Of a stretch of 64,000 nucleotides of DNA, positions 47,459 through 60,054 are shown piece by piece. Both the position numbers and the translations under genes were made by a program. Numbering within the stretch: the stretch's first letter is position 1; every line of letters starts with the position of its first letter. The notes under the pieces were generated by a model that was given only the letters and a program-made list of their open reading frames with translations, ran no database searches and had not been told where the DNA came from. The DNA comes from Brachynemurus nebulosus (taxonomy: Eukaryota; Arthropoda; Insecta; Neuroptera; Myrmeleontidae), in assembly GCA_035578155.1 (NCBI GenBank), contig JAPWDM010000001.1, forward strand, positions 172,074,395-172,138,394, written 5' to 3'.

Positions 47459-47577
47459 TTCGGTGAATATTATTTTCGGTTTCTAGGGACCTCAAAACAA
47501 ATTTCTGCCATGGTCCCGGGTTCAAGTCGCGTCATGACAGTGGCTGTAATAGCGAGCTTCCATTCTGGAAATTCGCT
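47335..47577 (-). mobile_element. AGCGAATTTCC-family fragment forming a TA-centred palindrome (copy F)
   Basis: Left of the TA array (47361-47455) stands AAACCGAAAATAATATTCAC and right of it the exact inverse GTGAATATTATTTTCGGTTT, so the block 47335-47482 is one long palindrome. To the right the family sequence continues (CTAGGGACCTCAAAACAAATT...) to GGAAATTCGCT (47577). Confidence 0.85.
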
Positions 47578-47999
47578 AATATTATAATAATGATTTTATT
47601 AATTGTTTAAAAAATAATTTAAAAAAAATTTCTTTGTACAATTTTAGATGCAAATAAAAACATAATATAAAGAGACTATGAAAAGAACATATTTTGACAG
47701 GAATAAAAAATTCTGAAATAAGCTTAAAATTCTACATGTTACATAGGAATACTACCTTAAATTTTATTTTCGTTAAATTTCTGAAAATGGTGTAACGTCT
47801 CAGAGCGCATTTTCATTTTTGATCTCAAAATATATTTTATATTTGATTGAAATACCAAAACTTATGCGTCGACAAAAAGAATTAAAACTTACAAGCCTCT
47901 TAAACCAATGAATTCCACAAATTGTGGAAATGTTATATACACCCACAGAACAAATAGAACGAATATAACTGTCTCTTTTCTGCAATCACTAATGTGGAA
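47578..47999. other. Intron sequence, nothing recognised
   Basis: AT-rich, no feature supported. Confidence 0.4.
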
Positions 48000-48285
48000 G
48001 TATGTGCATCTTAGGCTGCTTAGGTGTCAGTTGCTCAGTACCCGTCGTTCAGTGTAAGTCAGTCAAACAACAATAAATTTGATTGTTGAACCGGCACAAG
48101 TAGCGTTGTGGTATCACACACATCACATACATGTATGTGAACCAAAGGTCACGTGACGGCTATCACCACTCACACAAACAGAGTTTACCGCACAAATACA
48201 AAGTAAACACCGTGCACGTATACAACATATTTTCTATCTCAAGTGGTTACACAGGTTCCAGTAGTATAGAAATATGTATTTTCTC
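48000..48285 (-). repeat. Dispersed GC-richer repeat, copy 2
   Basis: Reverse-complement counterpart of 38770-39060. It includes the palindrome GTCACGTGAC at 48149-48158, which is not in copy 1. The overlapping open frame at 48131-48331 is incidental. Confidence 0.7.
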
Positions 48286-49829
48286 TCTAGATGCTCTATG
48301 TATACACCTGTTAAGTAAACCAAAAGGTTAGAGTGCATTTAACAGTCATTTAATTATAAATAAATTATACAAACTGTTATTTCTAAAAATAAAACACCAT
48401 ATTACGTCGCGTCGTCACGCGTACGTATCCACATGTTTTTGATGGACCTGAAAATTTTATTGCCTTACGAAACTTATTTTAATTTCAAATGAATTTCATA
48501 AATTAATTTATTGTGCTTCAAACTAATATGCCCCTCCCCTCTAAACTAAAGGCACAAAAATGTCCATTCATGTTTAGTTTTTGTTAAAAATATTTGTTTC
48601 CGTAGTCTCTAACGTAGCGTAAGCACATCGTCGAGCTGCGTCAAAAAATTTTTAAATTGGGATGCATGGTTAGAAAAGGTTTAGAAACCGTTAATTTACG
48701 TCCAGGGCCGTGGAGAGCGATAAATGATTTCCCCAAAACATTTTTAAAACATTTTCCCGCAAAAAGTACGTGAAGAGCAAACAAAAACTTGGACACTTTT
48801 GTTCGGGGTACTTTTTCTCAAAAGTATATGTGACGGGCAAAAAAAAACACAACCTCTTTTTACTTTTTTTCGGCCCGCGGAGCTACAACCCCAGCTTATC
48901 GAGTCTGCTGATGACCTATACTTAGTCTGACCAAAATTTTTGAAGAAGAATAAAGAACTTTTTCGCAGTTGATTAGTTTGATAAATTTTAGGAATTTTTC
49001 GTTAACTATTCCTCGATTCTATGTTATCAAACACTTACAATTACTAGAAACTGTATAATATGCATCAATATTTTATGTATTAAATAATCTAAATAATAAT
49101 TTTCATCAGTTTGTACTTAATTAATAAGAATAATTAGATATTAATATATATGCATGTATGTATATGTATTCTTAATACAATACATACAATAGAGAGAATA
49201 TCATACAAATTTTGCTATCGGCAAATTTTTATACAGAAAACGTTAACAATATTGTGACAGCTAAACGTATTGTAAAACAGAATATATACATACTATTTCA
49301 ATTCTAACGTATACCTATAAATAATTGGCTTATAATTATCGACAGTCAAACCCCTCTCAGTAAGCCATTCGTAATTCTAAATAGTCTAACCTGTAGTAAC
49401 TAGTATCCCTTCTCTTCTATTCTCGCCTTTTTATTTAAAACAGATAATTTGGATTCACACGAAATAATTTAAACTGACTGAGCACAAATTTTCAAAGAAT
49501 ATCTTAATTATTTATTTCTTTACTTACTGTCGAGACCAAAGAGAAGGGGAAACCCCTAGGCCACATTTAGGACCTAGACTAGGTATTCCTTCAAATATGG
49601 CCACTGGTTCTAAGAAAAAATACGAGTACATTTCCAATAGCGGATGGTACACAGCTGCCTCGTACTCGTGACAAACTTTTATGCAATCTTTAAAGTGATT
49701 TTGTGCTTAAACTACATATTATCTTAAATTTCGTGTCTTCTTCATATTATTAAAGTCATATTTGAAACAAGAATATAAAGGTGTTTCTTTTTAGTGTGAT
49801 TTAAACGTAGATATTTATCGGATACTAGC
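48286..49829. other. Intron sequence, nothing firm recognised
   Basis: 48700-48910 is somewhat GC-richer (CCAGGGCCGTGGAGAGCG, CGGCCCGCGGAGC) and may be a decayed hAT-type element with unclear ends. The remainder is AT-rich. Confidence 0.4.
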
Positions 49830-50375
49830 CGTATGCCCGATGGGATTTCCCATCGGCAACATCTTTTTATTAGGTGCTCACTTACTGTTCACTTTTAATG
49901 TTTTTCAAAAGCCTAAATCAATATTCACGTTTCTAACTTCAAAAATGACGAACTTCCCATATGAACTTTTATTTTCTGTTTTAACTCCTTAGAGAATAAA
50001 TTTCCAGAAACAACTGACTTTTATTTATAAATAGAAGCCTAAACGCCAATTTTCATAACTTCTGTGCTTAATTTCGTCCTTCTAAACCCAACAGTTTAGG
50101 TTGTGCGTTGTCTGTCAGTCAAAGATTCATTATAAGATATTTTTTATTTTAATAGTCATAGTAACATATTTTTCTAACTTCAAAAATAACGAATTTCCAT
50201 AAAAATTTGCATTCCCTATTTAACCCACTTAGGGGGCGAATTTTCAAAAATCCTTTCTTAGTGGTCACTTACGTTACATAGGGAACTCCTGTGCAAAATT
50301 TCATTCTTCTAAACCCAACGGTTTAGGCTGTGCGTTGTCTGTCAGTCAGTCAGTGTTACAAATTTATTAAGTAGA
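49830..50375 (+). repeat. Tandem pair of a common insect repeat (ACTAGC...CAGTCAGTCAGTG)
   Basis: Begins ACTAGCCGTATGCCCGATGGG and contains the phrase AACCCAACRGTTTAGG(T/C)TGTGCGTTGTCTGTCAGTCA twice, about 219 bases apart (50089, 50308), ending CAGTCAGTCAGTGTTACAAATTTATTAAGTAGAT. Such an ACTAGCTG...CAGTCAGT...TAGAT layout is widespread in insect genomes as LINE- or SINE-derived 3' sequence; the exact class is not assigned. Confidence 0.55.
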
Positions 50376-51506
50376 TTTTTATCTCATATTTGTCATGTAT
50401 AGATTCACAGATTGATTCTGACTGTTCAAAGTCCAACTCTATTTGTTTTGTATCTTTTTTTATTGCATTAGTACAATACCAATACACATAGTGTAACAAA
50501 GATAGGAAACATGTTTGGTGGGCCAAAATTAATCTGTTGAAGTATACTTTTAGATATACTTATCTTTATCCTTGTGTGAATTAATGGCGACTAGAGTGGT
50601 CTCTCTTTATTAAGCGTATTCGAGCAGGGAAAATTCAAGTGGATCTTCTAAACAAGTTTCACTGTAGTTAGCGAACATATAAATTACACGATTCCAATCA
50701 GAATAATTGAAAGATTTCTCAAAATGAAAATAATTATGTAATAAATATATGGATAACTATATGATCTGGTATAATATATACATATGTACATATCATAAAA
50801 TAATATTTATAAAATAATTAATAAAATATAGAAAGTTTACCGATATGTAGAGACAGACGCACAGACCAATCAAATACAATAACACCCTGGTTTGACAACA
50901 AAAGAAAACAAAAATTAATTTTACCGTATTATCGCTTCAATATTTTTGTAATAGATATTACGATACATTGTAATTTAATTGTAATAAGGATTTGCATACC
51001 AAGCTTATGTATATAGCCTGTATTTGTATTTAAATATCTATTGTCTAATCGGCGATTAGGTAATCAACATCTGTAAAATTGTAAAATATTAATCAAACCA
51101 TATCAACGCATATTATATTTTGTTGATATTTCAAATGAAAATTTTAATTTAATTTTTTTGGTACATTTATTATTAGAGACACTCAACCGGAGTTTCTACA
51201 TTAATAATTTAATTTTATTACAGATCTATATTTTGTTAAAAATCTTAAAAAATAGAATGATTTTTTTCAAATTAAAAAAAAAAGAAAACAAACTTGTTTT
51301 AAAAACATGTTTTCAAAATAATACAAAAATGAACTTCAAATAAAAAATATTGTTTTCCTTGAAAATAATTTCAAAATTTAACACCTAAAAGTTTGTTGAT
51401 CAAAAGTTTCGACAAAATATTTATAGGGCACTGAACTTTTTTTCTTGATTGCCCAATAACAACTACATTAAAATTTTACAAAAGAATAGAACGACATGGT
51501 TACATG
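50376..51506. other. Intron sequence, nothing recognised
   Basis: AT-rich; one lysine-rich chance frame at 51158-51343. Confidence 0.4.
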
Positions 51507-51723
51507 CAGTGCCGGATTTACCCTAAGTGTCGCCGTAGGCACCGTAAAAAATGCTGCCCCTACTTTTCTCTAAAAAAAAAAATTTCTTAATAATTAATTT
51601 TTTACCTTTTTCCTACAAAAAATAAGTAACGAGAAAAAAAACTTCAAATTCCAAATTTTGCCGCCCTTAAAATCTGCCGCTCTAAGCTCCAGCCTACTCA
51701 GCCTGCTGGTAAATCCACCACTG
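51507..51723. mobile_element. hAT-type MITE (CAGTGCCGGATTTACCC)
   Basis: Ends CAGTGCCGGATTTACCC and GGTAAATCCACCACTG, flanked by GTTACATG and GTCACATG (8-base duplication with one change). 217 bases; close relative of 14101-14331 in opposite internal orientation. Confidence 0.9.
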
Positions 51724-52108
51724 GTCACATGGAAGTCTTTATATAAGGTGTTTTATTTTTTTAATAAGTTCTGTTATTTGTACAAACTTTTGTTTGTGCA
51801 AAAGTTTGTGTAGTGTGGACGTGCTATTACTTTCATTTTGTTTCAAAAATAAAAATAAAATTTTTTATTTTGTTGCGCCTCTAACGGTGAAAGTCATTAA
51901 TTAACTTCTAATAATAAAAAAAATTTCACATATTAAAGTGTGAACTACCTTTAATTTTTTCTGTCAAGACGTTGAGGTCAAGAACACTTACAATTAGAAG
52001 AAATCAAACTAAACACGCTAGACACTATGTAATAAGTAATTAGGCCGATAGATAAAAATGTACATATGTACTAATTTTAGGAAGTGCTGCTTTCACATTA
52101 AGGGGGCG

Positions 52109-52337
52109 CCCACACTAACAATTTTTAGTTGTACAACTGTTTAATCGTTCAGATAATTTGCATAGGAGTAAATTGAGGGAAGCATATATAACAATCAAAT
52201 TAAAAAGTCAGCGAGCACTGCCGACAGCAATCCAACTCAATTATAATAAATACAAAAATAAATTTAGCTGATTAGAAATCGTTGGCCTTAGCCAACTTCA
52301 ACTGAACTGTCGTCCAACTAAAATTGGTGAGTGTGCA
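52109..52337. mobile_element. Small TIR element (CCCACACTAACAATTTTTAGTTG)
   Basis: CACACTAACAATTTTTAGTT at 52111 is answered by CCAACTAAAATTGGTGAGTGTGC ending 52337, imperfect over about 28 bases. The ends resemble those of fold-back MITEs; no target duplication was settled. Confidence 0.6.
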
Positions 52338-53575
52338 GATACCTTGATTTTTAAATTGACGCATCCAGTTGTAAATTTTTTTTTAATTAAATAAGAAAAT
52401 TTGCACATACTGAGACGAAATTTGGGTTTGGCACGGAAACAAATACTGACAACCCAAGAATAAACAATTTTACATTTAATATCTCTAGAAAAATTTTAAA
52501 TTTTGAGAATACAAAACTGAGTCATAATTTTAAAATTCGGAATTCGTCTGGCCGCCCTTAAGGTTATCCTCTGTTAACAGACTCCCCGTTTGTCGAAACC
52601 CCTATCTTTTTGACTAAAAAATTTGAAAATTTTATTTCCTTAAACCTATTTTATATTTTTACATTTTAACATTTTTTCATTTATCTGTTAATTTGTTTCT
52701 TCGTTATGAAAAATTTACTAATTTCGAAAATTTTATTTAGAGAAAACGGTTACAAAAATAGTCGACATTGATATCGAAAATAAATGATGTTTTTTAATAT
52801 TTCCCTTTGTTGTCACTTATTTTGAATTTTGATTCTTTATAAATATGAGTTAAGATCAAGCTTGCGTTGCAGGTAGTTCACCAACAATAAACTCATTTCG
52901 TTCCACGTGATTAGGAAAGACCAGATAACGCCCAGTTCCTCACATAATATCTGGAGTATCCTAAAATTTGTTTTCTTAAAGGCGTACCTTGCAAGAATAT
53001 AGAACATGGGACGAGGATTCATCTTTCAAATCGCGTGTGCGGCACGAGGAATCTTAGAAAGGTGTTTTTTCAGGACATTAAGCCCAAGGATAGACTCGGC
53101 GAAAAGAGGAGGGTAGTCGGGGTTGTAGCCCTGGGATCTGATTTGTCAGTGAGTAATTTTAATATTTGACTGGCGGGTCAGGAATAGTTTGTTCCTGGGA
53201 CCCTTGATTTCTCTTCACGGTCCTGCCCAAGAAACAAACCTCGAACATAGCTCAATTATTCTCTGCTTAAAGATAGTACCAGACTCCTTTTTCCGTTCAG
53301 AACTGAGTAGAAAATTCTTTATATTATTTCTATTAAAGGTCTGTTCCCGTACCAGTAGGAAAGTGAATGTATTAGCAGGAAAATGTAGGAAATCGTTCCT
53401 GTACACCAAAAAGTCAGGTAGGGGTTCACTTCCCCTCCAGTAGGAAAATGTAGAAATTAGCAGTGACTTCAAAGTTCCTGCTTTTTCGTTTCATCTCTCA
53501 AATTTAAATTTTTAAATTTATTAATCATGTTAATGAAAATTACCATAATATTTATTACCATTAACCTATGTAACC
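52338..53575. other. Intron sequence, no gene recognised
   Basis: 52840-53470 is less AT-rich and has repeated AGTAGGAAARTGTAGGAAAT phrases (53356, 53440), a small degenerate tandem. Open frames on both strands there (53189-53472) overlap each other and carry no domain. Confidence 0.4.
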
Positions 53576-53583
53576 GTTTAGAC

Positions 53584-54084
53584 CAGGGGTCGGCAACCTG
53601 CGGCTCGCGAGCCCCATGCGGGTCTTTGGATGTGAAGCTGCCGCTCTTTAGTTTCATACGCAAATATTATTTATTTTATCGAGAAAAAAAAAACATTAAA
53701 AATTCATTCTCAATCGATTAACGAGGATTAAGCACCGATTCTATCTTGAGTAACCATGCAAAGCCATCACTCCCATTGAATTTGTTTGCTCAATTGTTTG
53801 TTATTGAAGTACAAGTTAGTGTTGTAAGTAAATATTTAATTGTTTTAATTTCTTACTTAAATAACAAATAATTATCTAAATTGTTGTGAAAAACTTATAT
53901 ATGAATAAATAGATATTTTTTTTAATGAATAAATAGATTAGTTTTTTTTTTTTTATTAAAAACCTTTATTTATGCGAGTACTATTTATTGCTGGCAAGAA
54001 AAACCTTTGAGGCTCTTTAAAAACTTTGCAATTTTGTAAATTGTAATTTTTGACTCTTCCGACTCAAAAGGTTGACGATCCCTG
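53584..54084. mobile_element. hAT-type MITE (CAGGGGTCGGCAACC)
   Basis: CAGGGGTCGGCAACCTGCGGC start, AAAAGGTTGACGATCCCTG end; flanks GTTTAGAC (53576-53583) and GTTTAAAC (54085-54092) differ at one base. 501 bases, AT-rich interior without transposase. The overlapping frames on both strands are incidental. Confidence 0.9.
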
Positions 54085-54917
54085 GTTTAAACAAATGTCA
54101 AAAAGCTGTCAAATTTGTTTTAATGCAGTAAGGGCAGTAGGACTGATGGAAGTCGTTTCTTTACTTTCATATTTTATCCCCACTACATAAAGTAGGAACT
54201 TGAAGAAATTAGCAGGTAAAAAAAAGTACGGGAAAAGACCTTATATCTACTCTAAAAAATAAAAATAAAAAAGGGCGAAATTTAAAAAAAAAAAATTAAT
54301 TCAAAAAGGAAATTATTTGAAAACATAATAGAGCTGAATAACTATTTTCAGTTATTAGTTCTATAATATCCCAAGATTTTTTTTTATTTCCCGAAACTGT
54401 TTTTAAAAAAATCCCAAACAGAAAAGCAAAAATTGTTTTAATACCCATACAATTATGTATTTTGACGATACAATTGTTAATTTGTTTCTATATGAGTTGA
54501 AAATAATGTTAAAATTACAATAACCGGCCAATCCAAAAATAATAAATTTGTTAATCAAATAGTTCAATGAATAGAATAATTTCTTCAGTAAAATTTAACA
54601 CTTTTCTCTTGTGGTACAGCAATAATTGAAAGTGAAAGGAGAAACCGCTAAAATAAACACCGGAAATAAAATTTAATAATAATTAGCTTATCAAAGAAAC
54701 GTTTGTGTACTTAAATTAAAAATAAATAATTCAAGTAGGGTCAAATCAAAAGTTACGTATTATTGTTAAAAAATTTAAATTTCTTTAGTAACCAATCACT
54801 TTTTAAAAACAATAGAAAAAAATTCCAATAATATTTTAAAATTCGAAAAGGTTGTTCTGTTTGGATGGCATTTTTTACAACAATTAAACATTACGAAAAA
54901 AATCTTTAAAAACTTAC

Positions 54918-55074
54918 ATGCAAATTTTCCCATATCCCGTAATTTTTCACTATTAATCCGCCCAATATGTGGCATAATAATTAAATCATAGATAATTTTT
55001 AATAAAAATCGCGTAATTTGAAAACCCACAATTGTGATACATACTACACCAATTTTTTCTAATGTGGTCAACAT
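54918..55074 (-). CDS. HSD17B12: Very-long-chain 3-oxoacyl-CoA reductase, exon 1 with membrane anchor
   Basis: ATG at 55074 (context AAAATG) opens 52 codons plus one base to the donor T|GTAAGTTT. The peptide has a hydrophobic segment at about residues 8-28 (IGVVCITIVGFQITRF...), the ER-membrane anchor expected for this family, then PHIGRINSEKLRDMGKFA, corresponding to the linker just before the NADPH-binding fold. The trailing T plus TA of exon 2 gives Leu53, so the join reads GKFALITGATDGLG. The open frame continues past the donor into the intron (to 54796), but that extension has no family similarity. It was assigned to the gene 45 kb away because phase, residue count (314 total) and motif order all fit. 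Confidence 0.88.
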
Positions 55075-57840
55075 TTTGACGAAGCACTTGAGTTAATTGT
55101 TACAATTTTTAAAAAACAAACACAAAAATTTATAATACTCCAAGTATTTAATTAACAGTGACAATGAAATGCGGCAACTGAGGACTGATAACAAACGATT
55201 GACCAACGTTATATTTTAAACGAATTTAATTTGTAGTCATAATTCATTAGTCAATTTTTTTCCAATTAGACAAAGATAAAAAATAGAATAGACAAGAATG
55301 GACTGCTTTAAAAATCAATGAATACAGTCCATTAAGTTGATAGTGTATTTCCTTAAATGTTAGTTGAGTAATATAAACGATATAAACGTTGGAGCATGAT
55401 TTAAAAATTTATATTTGACCGTTTGTATAAGTGATTGTTACTGTTACGCACGCGTACTTAAAACGCATGTATTGGAATATTTTTTGAATCATACAAGAAT
55501 TTATTGTTGTTCTGTAAAACTGACTGATCGTTAAGAGATTGGTACATGCATAGATAGGTACGTACGTACAACGCGGTACAACACTCTATTGATGACAAAC
55601 TCTCACTCTGTATCTCCATGTGTTCAGTATATTTAAGTACAATTTCTTTCAACTTGACTTTCACATTGACCCCTATTTTAATATTATTTAGTATATTATT
55701 TACAAATTAATGTGAAAGTGGGACGGCTAGAATAATTTTCGACAGATTTTAATGTATCTTATATTTACTTTTTTTCTCTTTTTTTCCTAAAATTTTTAAA
55801 AAGAAAGGGAAGAGGAAGTAGATACACTATGGATTTTATTTTGTTGGTTTTGTTCATTTGATTGTATAAATAGAAAATTTTAGGAGAAAACAATAGAGGG
55901 AGTTGCAGCAATTATGAAAATGATTAGGTTTAAATCCTCAATTTTGCTTTTTCTACTGAACGTTTCTGTGAGTTCTAAGCGACTATCTTAAATTGGTTAA
56001 ATACTTAAATGTCTGATATTAGAATTATTTATTTAAACACTATATTCCTGACTGTTATACAAGATCAAAAAATATTATACTTTTTAAGAAAAGACCTTCC
56101 TTTAATAAAGCTAATTAATTGATTTTCTGATGATAAAGTGGAGGTAGTCGAAGGTTGCCGAAATTTTCGAGATGGTTCCGTGTAGCTCTATCTCGCGCTC
56201 ATGAATTTAAGCAGCCTGGAGAACTGTACGCTAGAATAATTTTTTTTTATTGCGGTCACCCAAAATTCTAACAGGCTTAATTTCGTAAGAGTAGAACTTC
56301 CCTGATAGCTGTTTTTTTTTTTAATGCATTGAACATTTACTATTTCATAAAATTTTATTTTTATTGCAAATAGTAGAAATGTCTCAAAAAAGTGATTATA
56401 TGTCGAATGTCAACTTTAACCCTGAGAGTTTACGGTTAAGTAGCTTAAAACCGTAAAAAAAAACTAGAAAACCGTATAAAAATTAACAGAATCCGCTCTG
56501 TAACCTAATCTGTCGGTGTTAAATCACGTCGATAACTAAAAAAATACTTCCTTAATAAAAAAAGTTAAAACTAGACTTTCGTATGAACAAAAAGTCATCT
56601 CATATTTAAGTCAAATTTTTAGAAAAATACCTCAAGTGATTTTTTTTATTAAAGTCTATTGATTAAAGGACCTAGCAAAATAAAGTCAAGACTGTATTCA
56701 TGTGAGACCAAATAAGATTGCTTTATAATTACTAACAATGACAATTTAACCCAAGTCTGTTAAGTCCCATAAGAATATTGTAATTTTTTCACTTTTATCA
56801 TGATAAAAAAAAGTTAGGACAGATTTTTACAGCGAAAAAAATGGTAGGAAATTTTTCATTGGTCATTTCATTGTAGTTAAACATAATAAAAACGAAAGAA
56901 AAGTTTTTGTTAGTAAATTTAATTGATTTCAAAATTTTTCTACACATAGTAACAAAATGTTAAATTGTAATATGAATGGTACCAATTTATTCGCTAAATT
57001 TTATTACAGCATTACAGCACTAAAGTTTAACATTTTTTATAAATCATGTGTTTAATACAACTTAAATTTATTGCCTAAAAGCAGTTTAACTTGAGTAACT
57101 TTCAATACAAAAACACTTCAGCTACGTTGTCGCGTTTTTGCTAACAGACTATTCTTCTCGTTAAATTGCTTGGCAATAAATTTTCGTTATATATAAACAC
57201 AAAATTCGAAAAAAGTAAGAGCATTTTCTCCGTTGCACAAAAAAAATTCATATTCTTTGGAATCATATTCTTTATTCTATTCTAGGTTTGTATACCTAAA
57301 TGTCAGAGACTATTTTTTTTTTATTAGTCATTGACGGATGACAGAAACTGACGGATAATCGAATGGCAGTTAATCGAAGTTCTACTCCTTCTACTCTATT
57401 TGTTTCACAGGGAGGAAAAGAAAAGCATAAAAAAATATATTCTATTGTTATGTTGAATATAGTCTTTAAATTTCATACAAAAAAGTACATTATCTAGAAA
57501 TATAACTATCTCAGGTTAATATGTTGGGTCAAAATAGTTTAAAATTTAACAGTTATCGTATTTTTACAATTTTTCTACACATTCAGAATTTCCATTTCTT
57601 ACAAAATACGTAAAATATCCAATAAATATTAATGAGTTCTAACAATAGGTGTAACTGATAACTATAACCAGTTTATATAAATTACTATCTTTGTTGTACT
57701 GGAATAATTGAATATTTTGTATTATATCATATATGTTATAATATAATCATTGATAAGTTATCTAATAGGCGACACTTATATGTATGTAGTTTTAATAGGT
57801 ATGTATATTTACCTATTACAACTAAACTATTACAATATTA
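55075..57840. other. 5' flank of the reductase gene, no further gene recognised
   Basis: Should contain the reductase 5' UTR and promoter. No clear TATA box with initiator was picked out. AT-rich, no repeats with defined ends. Confidence 0.4.
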
Positions 57841-58573
57841 TTAAGGGGAGATTCGCCAAAGAAACATCAAAAATCTACCTTTTTTTAAACAAATAAATCT
57901 ACCTTTTTATACAGATAAATATTTTATTAAAAAAACTAAATATACAACATTTTTTTTACGTCCTGAGATAACAAAAAAATTTTTTTTTAATTCAAAAATG
58001 AGCTGAGTATAAATGGCTTTGAAGTCGACACTGCGAGATTTTTCCACCTTGATGGTTCCTCGCGTTCTGAAATCCTCAGAGAACCAAAATAAAAAAATCA
58101 AAGTTTTCTGAAAATATACAATAACAGTTATGGCACTAACTAGAATCTAAGAAAAAAAAAATAAAAAACCAGCGAGAAATCCCATTTTGAAAATAAATTT
58201 TCAGAAATCACCGCTTTTTCTCGACTATAAACAGCCGCCATTTTAAAAATATATTACGAAACCGAAAGATCCTAGTTCCTGCCAAAATGACGATATTGAG
58301 AAATAATTTGCACTTTGATTTATGTCAATATCTCAAATACTTTTTGAGATACATGAGGAACCATGTCGAAAAACGTACTTTCGAGAAAAAATCATTTAAA
58401 GTTTTTTATTTAAATTGAATTATGGTAAAGTGCATGCACTAAAATGGCCATAACTTTTTGATTTTTTTTTTTTTCAAATAAAATTTTAGAGGAATGTTTC
58501 TAACACCTTAAAAAACATAATTATGAAGAAAAAAAATCGAATTATTTTATTTTTTTAGCGAATCTCCCCTTAA
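57841..58573. mobile_element. TTAA-flanked TIR element (TTAAGGGGAGATTCGC)
   Basis: A perfect 16-base inverted repeat TTAAGGGGAGATTCGC at 57841 and 58558-58573, including the TTAA. The 733-base interior has a frame of 64 codons on the minus strand, without recognisable motifs. It is similar in layout to 21216-22089. Confidence 0.8.
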
Positions 58574-58964
58574 TTATTTTACTATTTTAATTATTTTCAA
58601 GTAAAATGTCATTAACTGAATTATATCGAACAGAACAAGTTTTTCAACAATTTTCATAAAATTCCAACAGTAATAAATGTATTGTATTATATCATTTTTG
58701 AAATTTTATGCATAATTTGATAAATATGTTGAAAAGACAATTTACAAGGATCTTTTTTTTGCTTAGCGTTACAATGTAGCTATATTTCCGGGATAAAAAA
58801 TTTCCTTCTTTTTTTTCAATGGCAAAAGAGTATTTCAATTTTATTACCGAAAATTCTGCTTAACTATAACGAAAATAAAATAATTAAACAAGTTTAGCAT
58901 AACAATTCTGTGGTTTTTTAACTCATAAAATATTTGTGGACAAAGTTGAATTTATGCGTGGGGT

Positions 58965-59210
58965 CAGGGCCGTATTTCCCAATAGGCCAAGGTAGGCCAT
59001 AGCCTAGGTGCGGCCAGTTTTTAGGGACGGCAGATTTTTAGAACAGGGCGGCAAAAGTTGTAAAATGACGTTTTCTTTTTGTTCGTCAGTAATTTTTTTT
59101 GAGGAAAATGGAAAAAATGTAGAATACGATTTTCTTATTTTTAAGCAAAAGACGGGGGCGCCTTTTTTCACGGTGCCTAGGGGGCGGCACTCGGGGTTAA
59201 TCTCGCCCTG
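58965..59210. mobile_element. hAT-type MITE (CAGGGCCGTATTTCCC)
   Basis: Starts CAGGGCCGTATTTCCC and ends GGGTTAATCTCGCCCTG; flanked by CGTGGGGT (58957-58964) and CGTGGGGC (59211-59218). Interior GGCGGCA/CGCC motifs match the 14101/40015/51507 group. The 107-codon frame across it is not a gene. Confidence 0.9.
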
Positions 59211-59333
59211 CGTGGGGCTTAAGGCGGCAAAATTTAGGAGACGGAGGCCACGAAAAATTAATCTTGTTTTTTCCTTTTTTTACAAACGTCTCACGATGTC
59301 TGGACCAGGTAATATTTCAAAAAACGTTTAAAG

Positions 59334-59735
59334 CAGTCATGTCAAAGATACGGCCCGCGGGCCGCATCCGGCCCTCAGACCATATCAATATGGCCCGCGA
59401 TCACATTATATCACAGAAAGAAGAATCTTGTTTTTAGAGATTTTAGACAGCACTCGATGCGTGTACGGAAGTTCAAAAATGTGCGCACTTTAATTATAAG
59501 TAACTTCAAGAGTAGCGCGTGCCTATAGACGAGCGAGAGTGTTAGTTATGCTTTTATCTCTGTCGCGCGCGCGAAAGCGGCTTCTATTTCGTCTGTGCAC
59601 GTAGCACACACTGCGCCCCTCCCCGCCGGTTGTAGTCTTTTTGCAGTAAGTTTCAATTTTTTATTTTAACCTGGCCCGCCTACACATTCTAAATCTAATA
59701 TATGGCCCTCTGCAAAATTGAGTTTGACACCCCTG
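59334..59735. mobile_element. hAT-type MITE (CAGTCATGTCAAA)
   Basis: Starts CAGTCATGTCAAAGATACGGCC and ends TTGAGTTTGACACCCCTG; perfect 8-base duplication GTTTAAAG (59326-59333, 59736-59743). The ACGGCCCGCGGGCC block near the start is typical of this hAT group. The interior is unusually GC-rich (CGCGCGCGAAAGCGG, CCCCTCCCCGCCGG). Confidence 0.92.
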
Positions 59736-59870
59736 GTTTAAAGGAAAAACCCATAACTTGCTGAATTTTCATGATCCAGAGTGCTACCTACTTTTTATGC
59801 TCGAATTTTATCTTCGGTAGCCATTTATCGTCAGTGACACTACTTTTAAATTTTTTAAGGAACCCGGGAC

Positions 59871-60054
59871 GGATTAACCCACTTTGAGGCCGTAGACATT
59901 TTCTCTTACCAGGTCCCCTCCTATCCCCACAGTATATAAAACACACAAAAAATATACAATAATAAATAAAACAAAATTAAATAATGAGCCTTCTCCAAGA
60001 ATCCAGGCCCTAGCCATTTGCCCCATTTGTCTATGGGATGATCCTGCTCTGAGT
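59871..60054. mobile_element. Decayed hAT-like end (GGACGGATTAACCCAC), copy 1
   Basis: GGGACGGATTAACCCACTTTGAGGC at the left and GGGATGATCCTGCTCT at the right, sharing most sequence with 60362-60613. The ends resemble the CAGGGCCGGATTAACCC group, but no duplication was found. Confidence 0.5.

Noticed and set aside
53189..53472. Overlapping 84- and 85-codon frames on both strands
   Set aside because: Open on both strands in a less AT-rich stretch with small tandem phrases; no domain or splice support.
54796..54917. Extension of the reductase exon 1 frame to a stop at 54796
   Set aside because: Follows a strong donor (GTAAGT) and loses family similarity at once; it is intron.
59008..59331. 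107-codon plus-strand frame
   Set aside because: Runs through a hAT-type MITE (58965-59210) with intact 8-base target duplications; not a gene.
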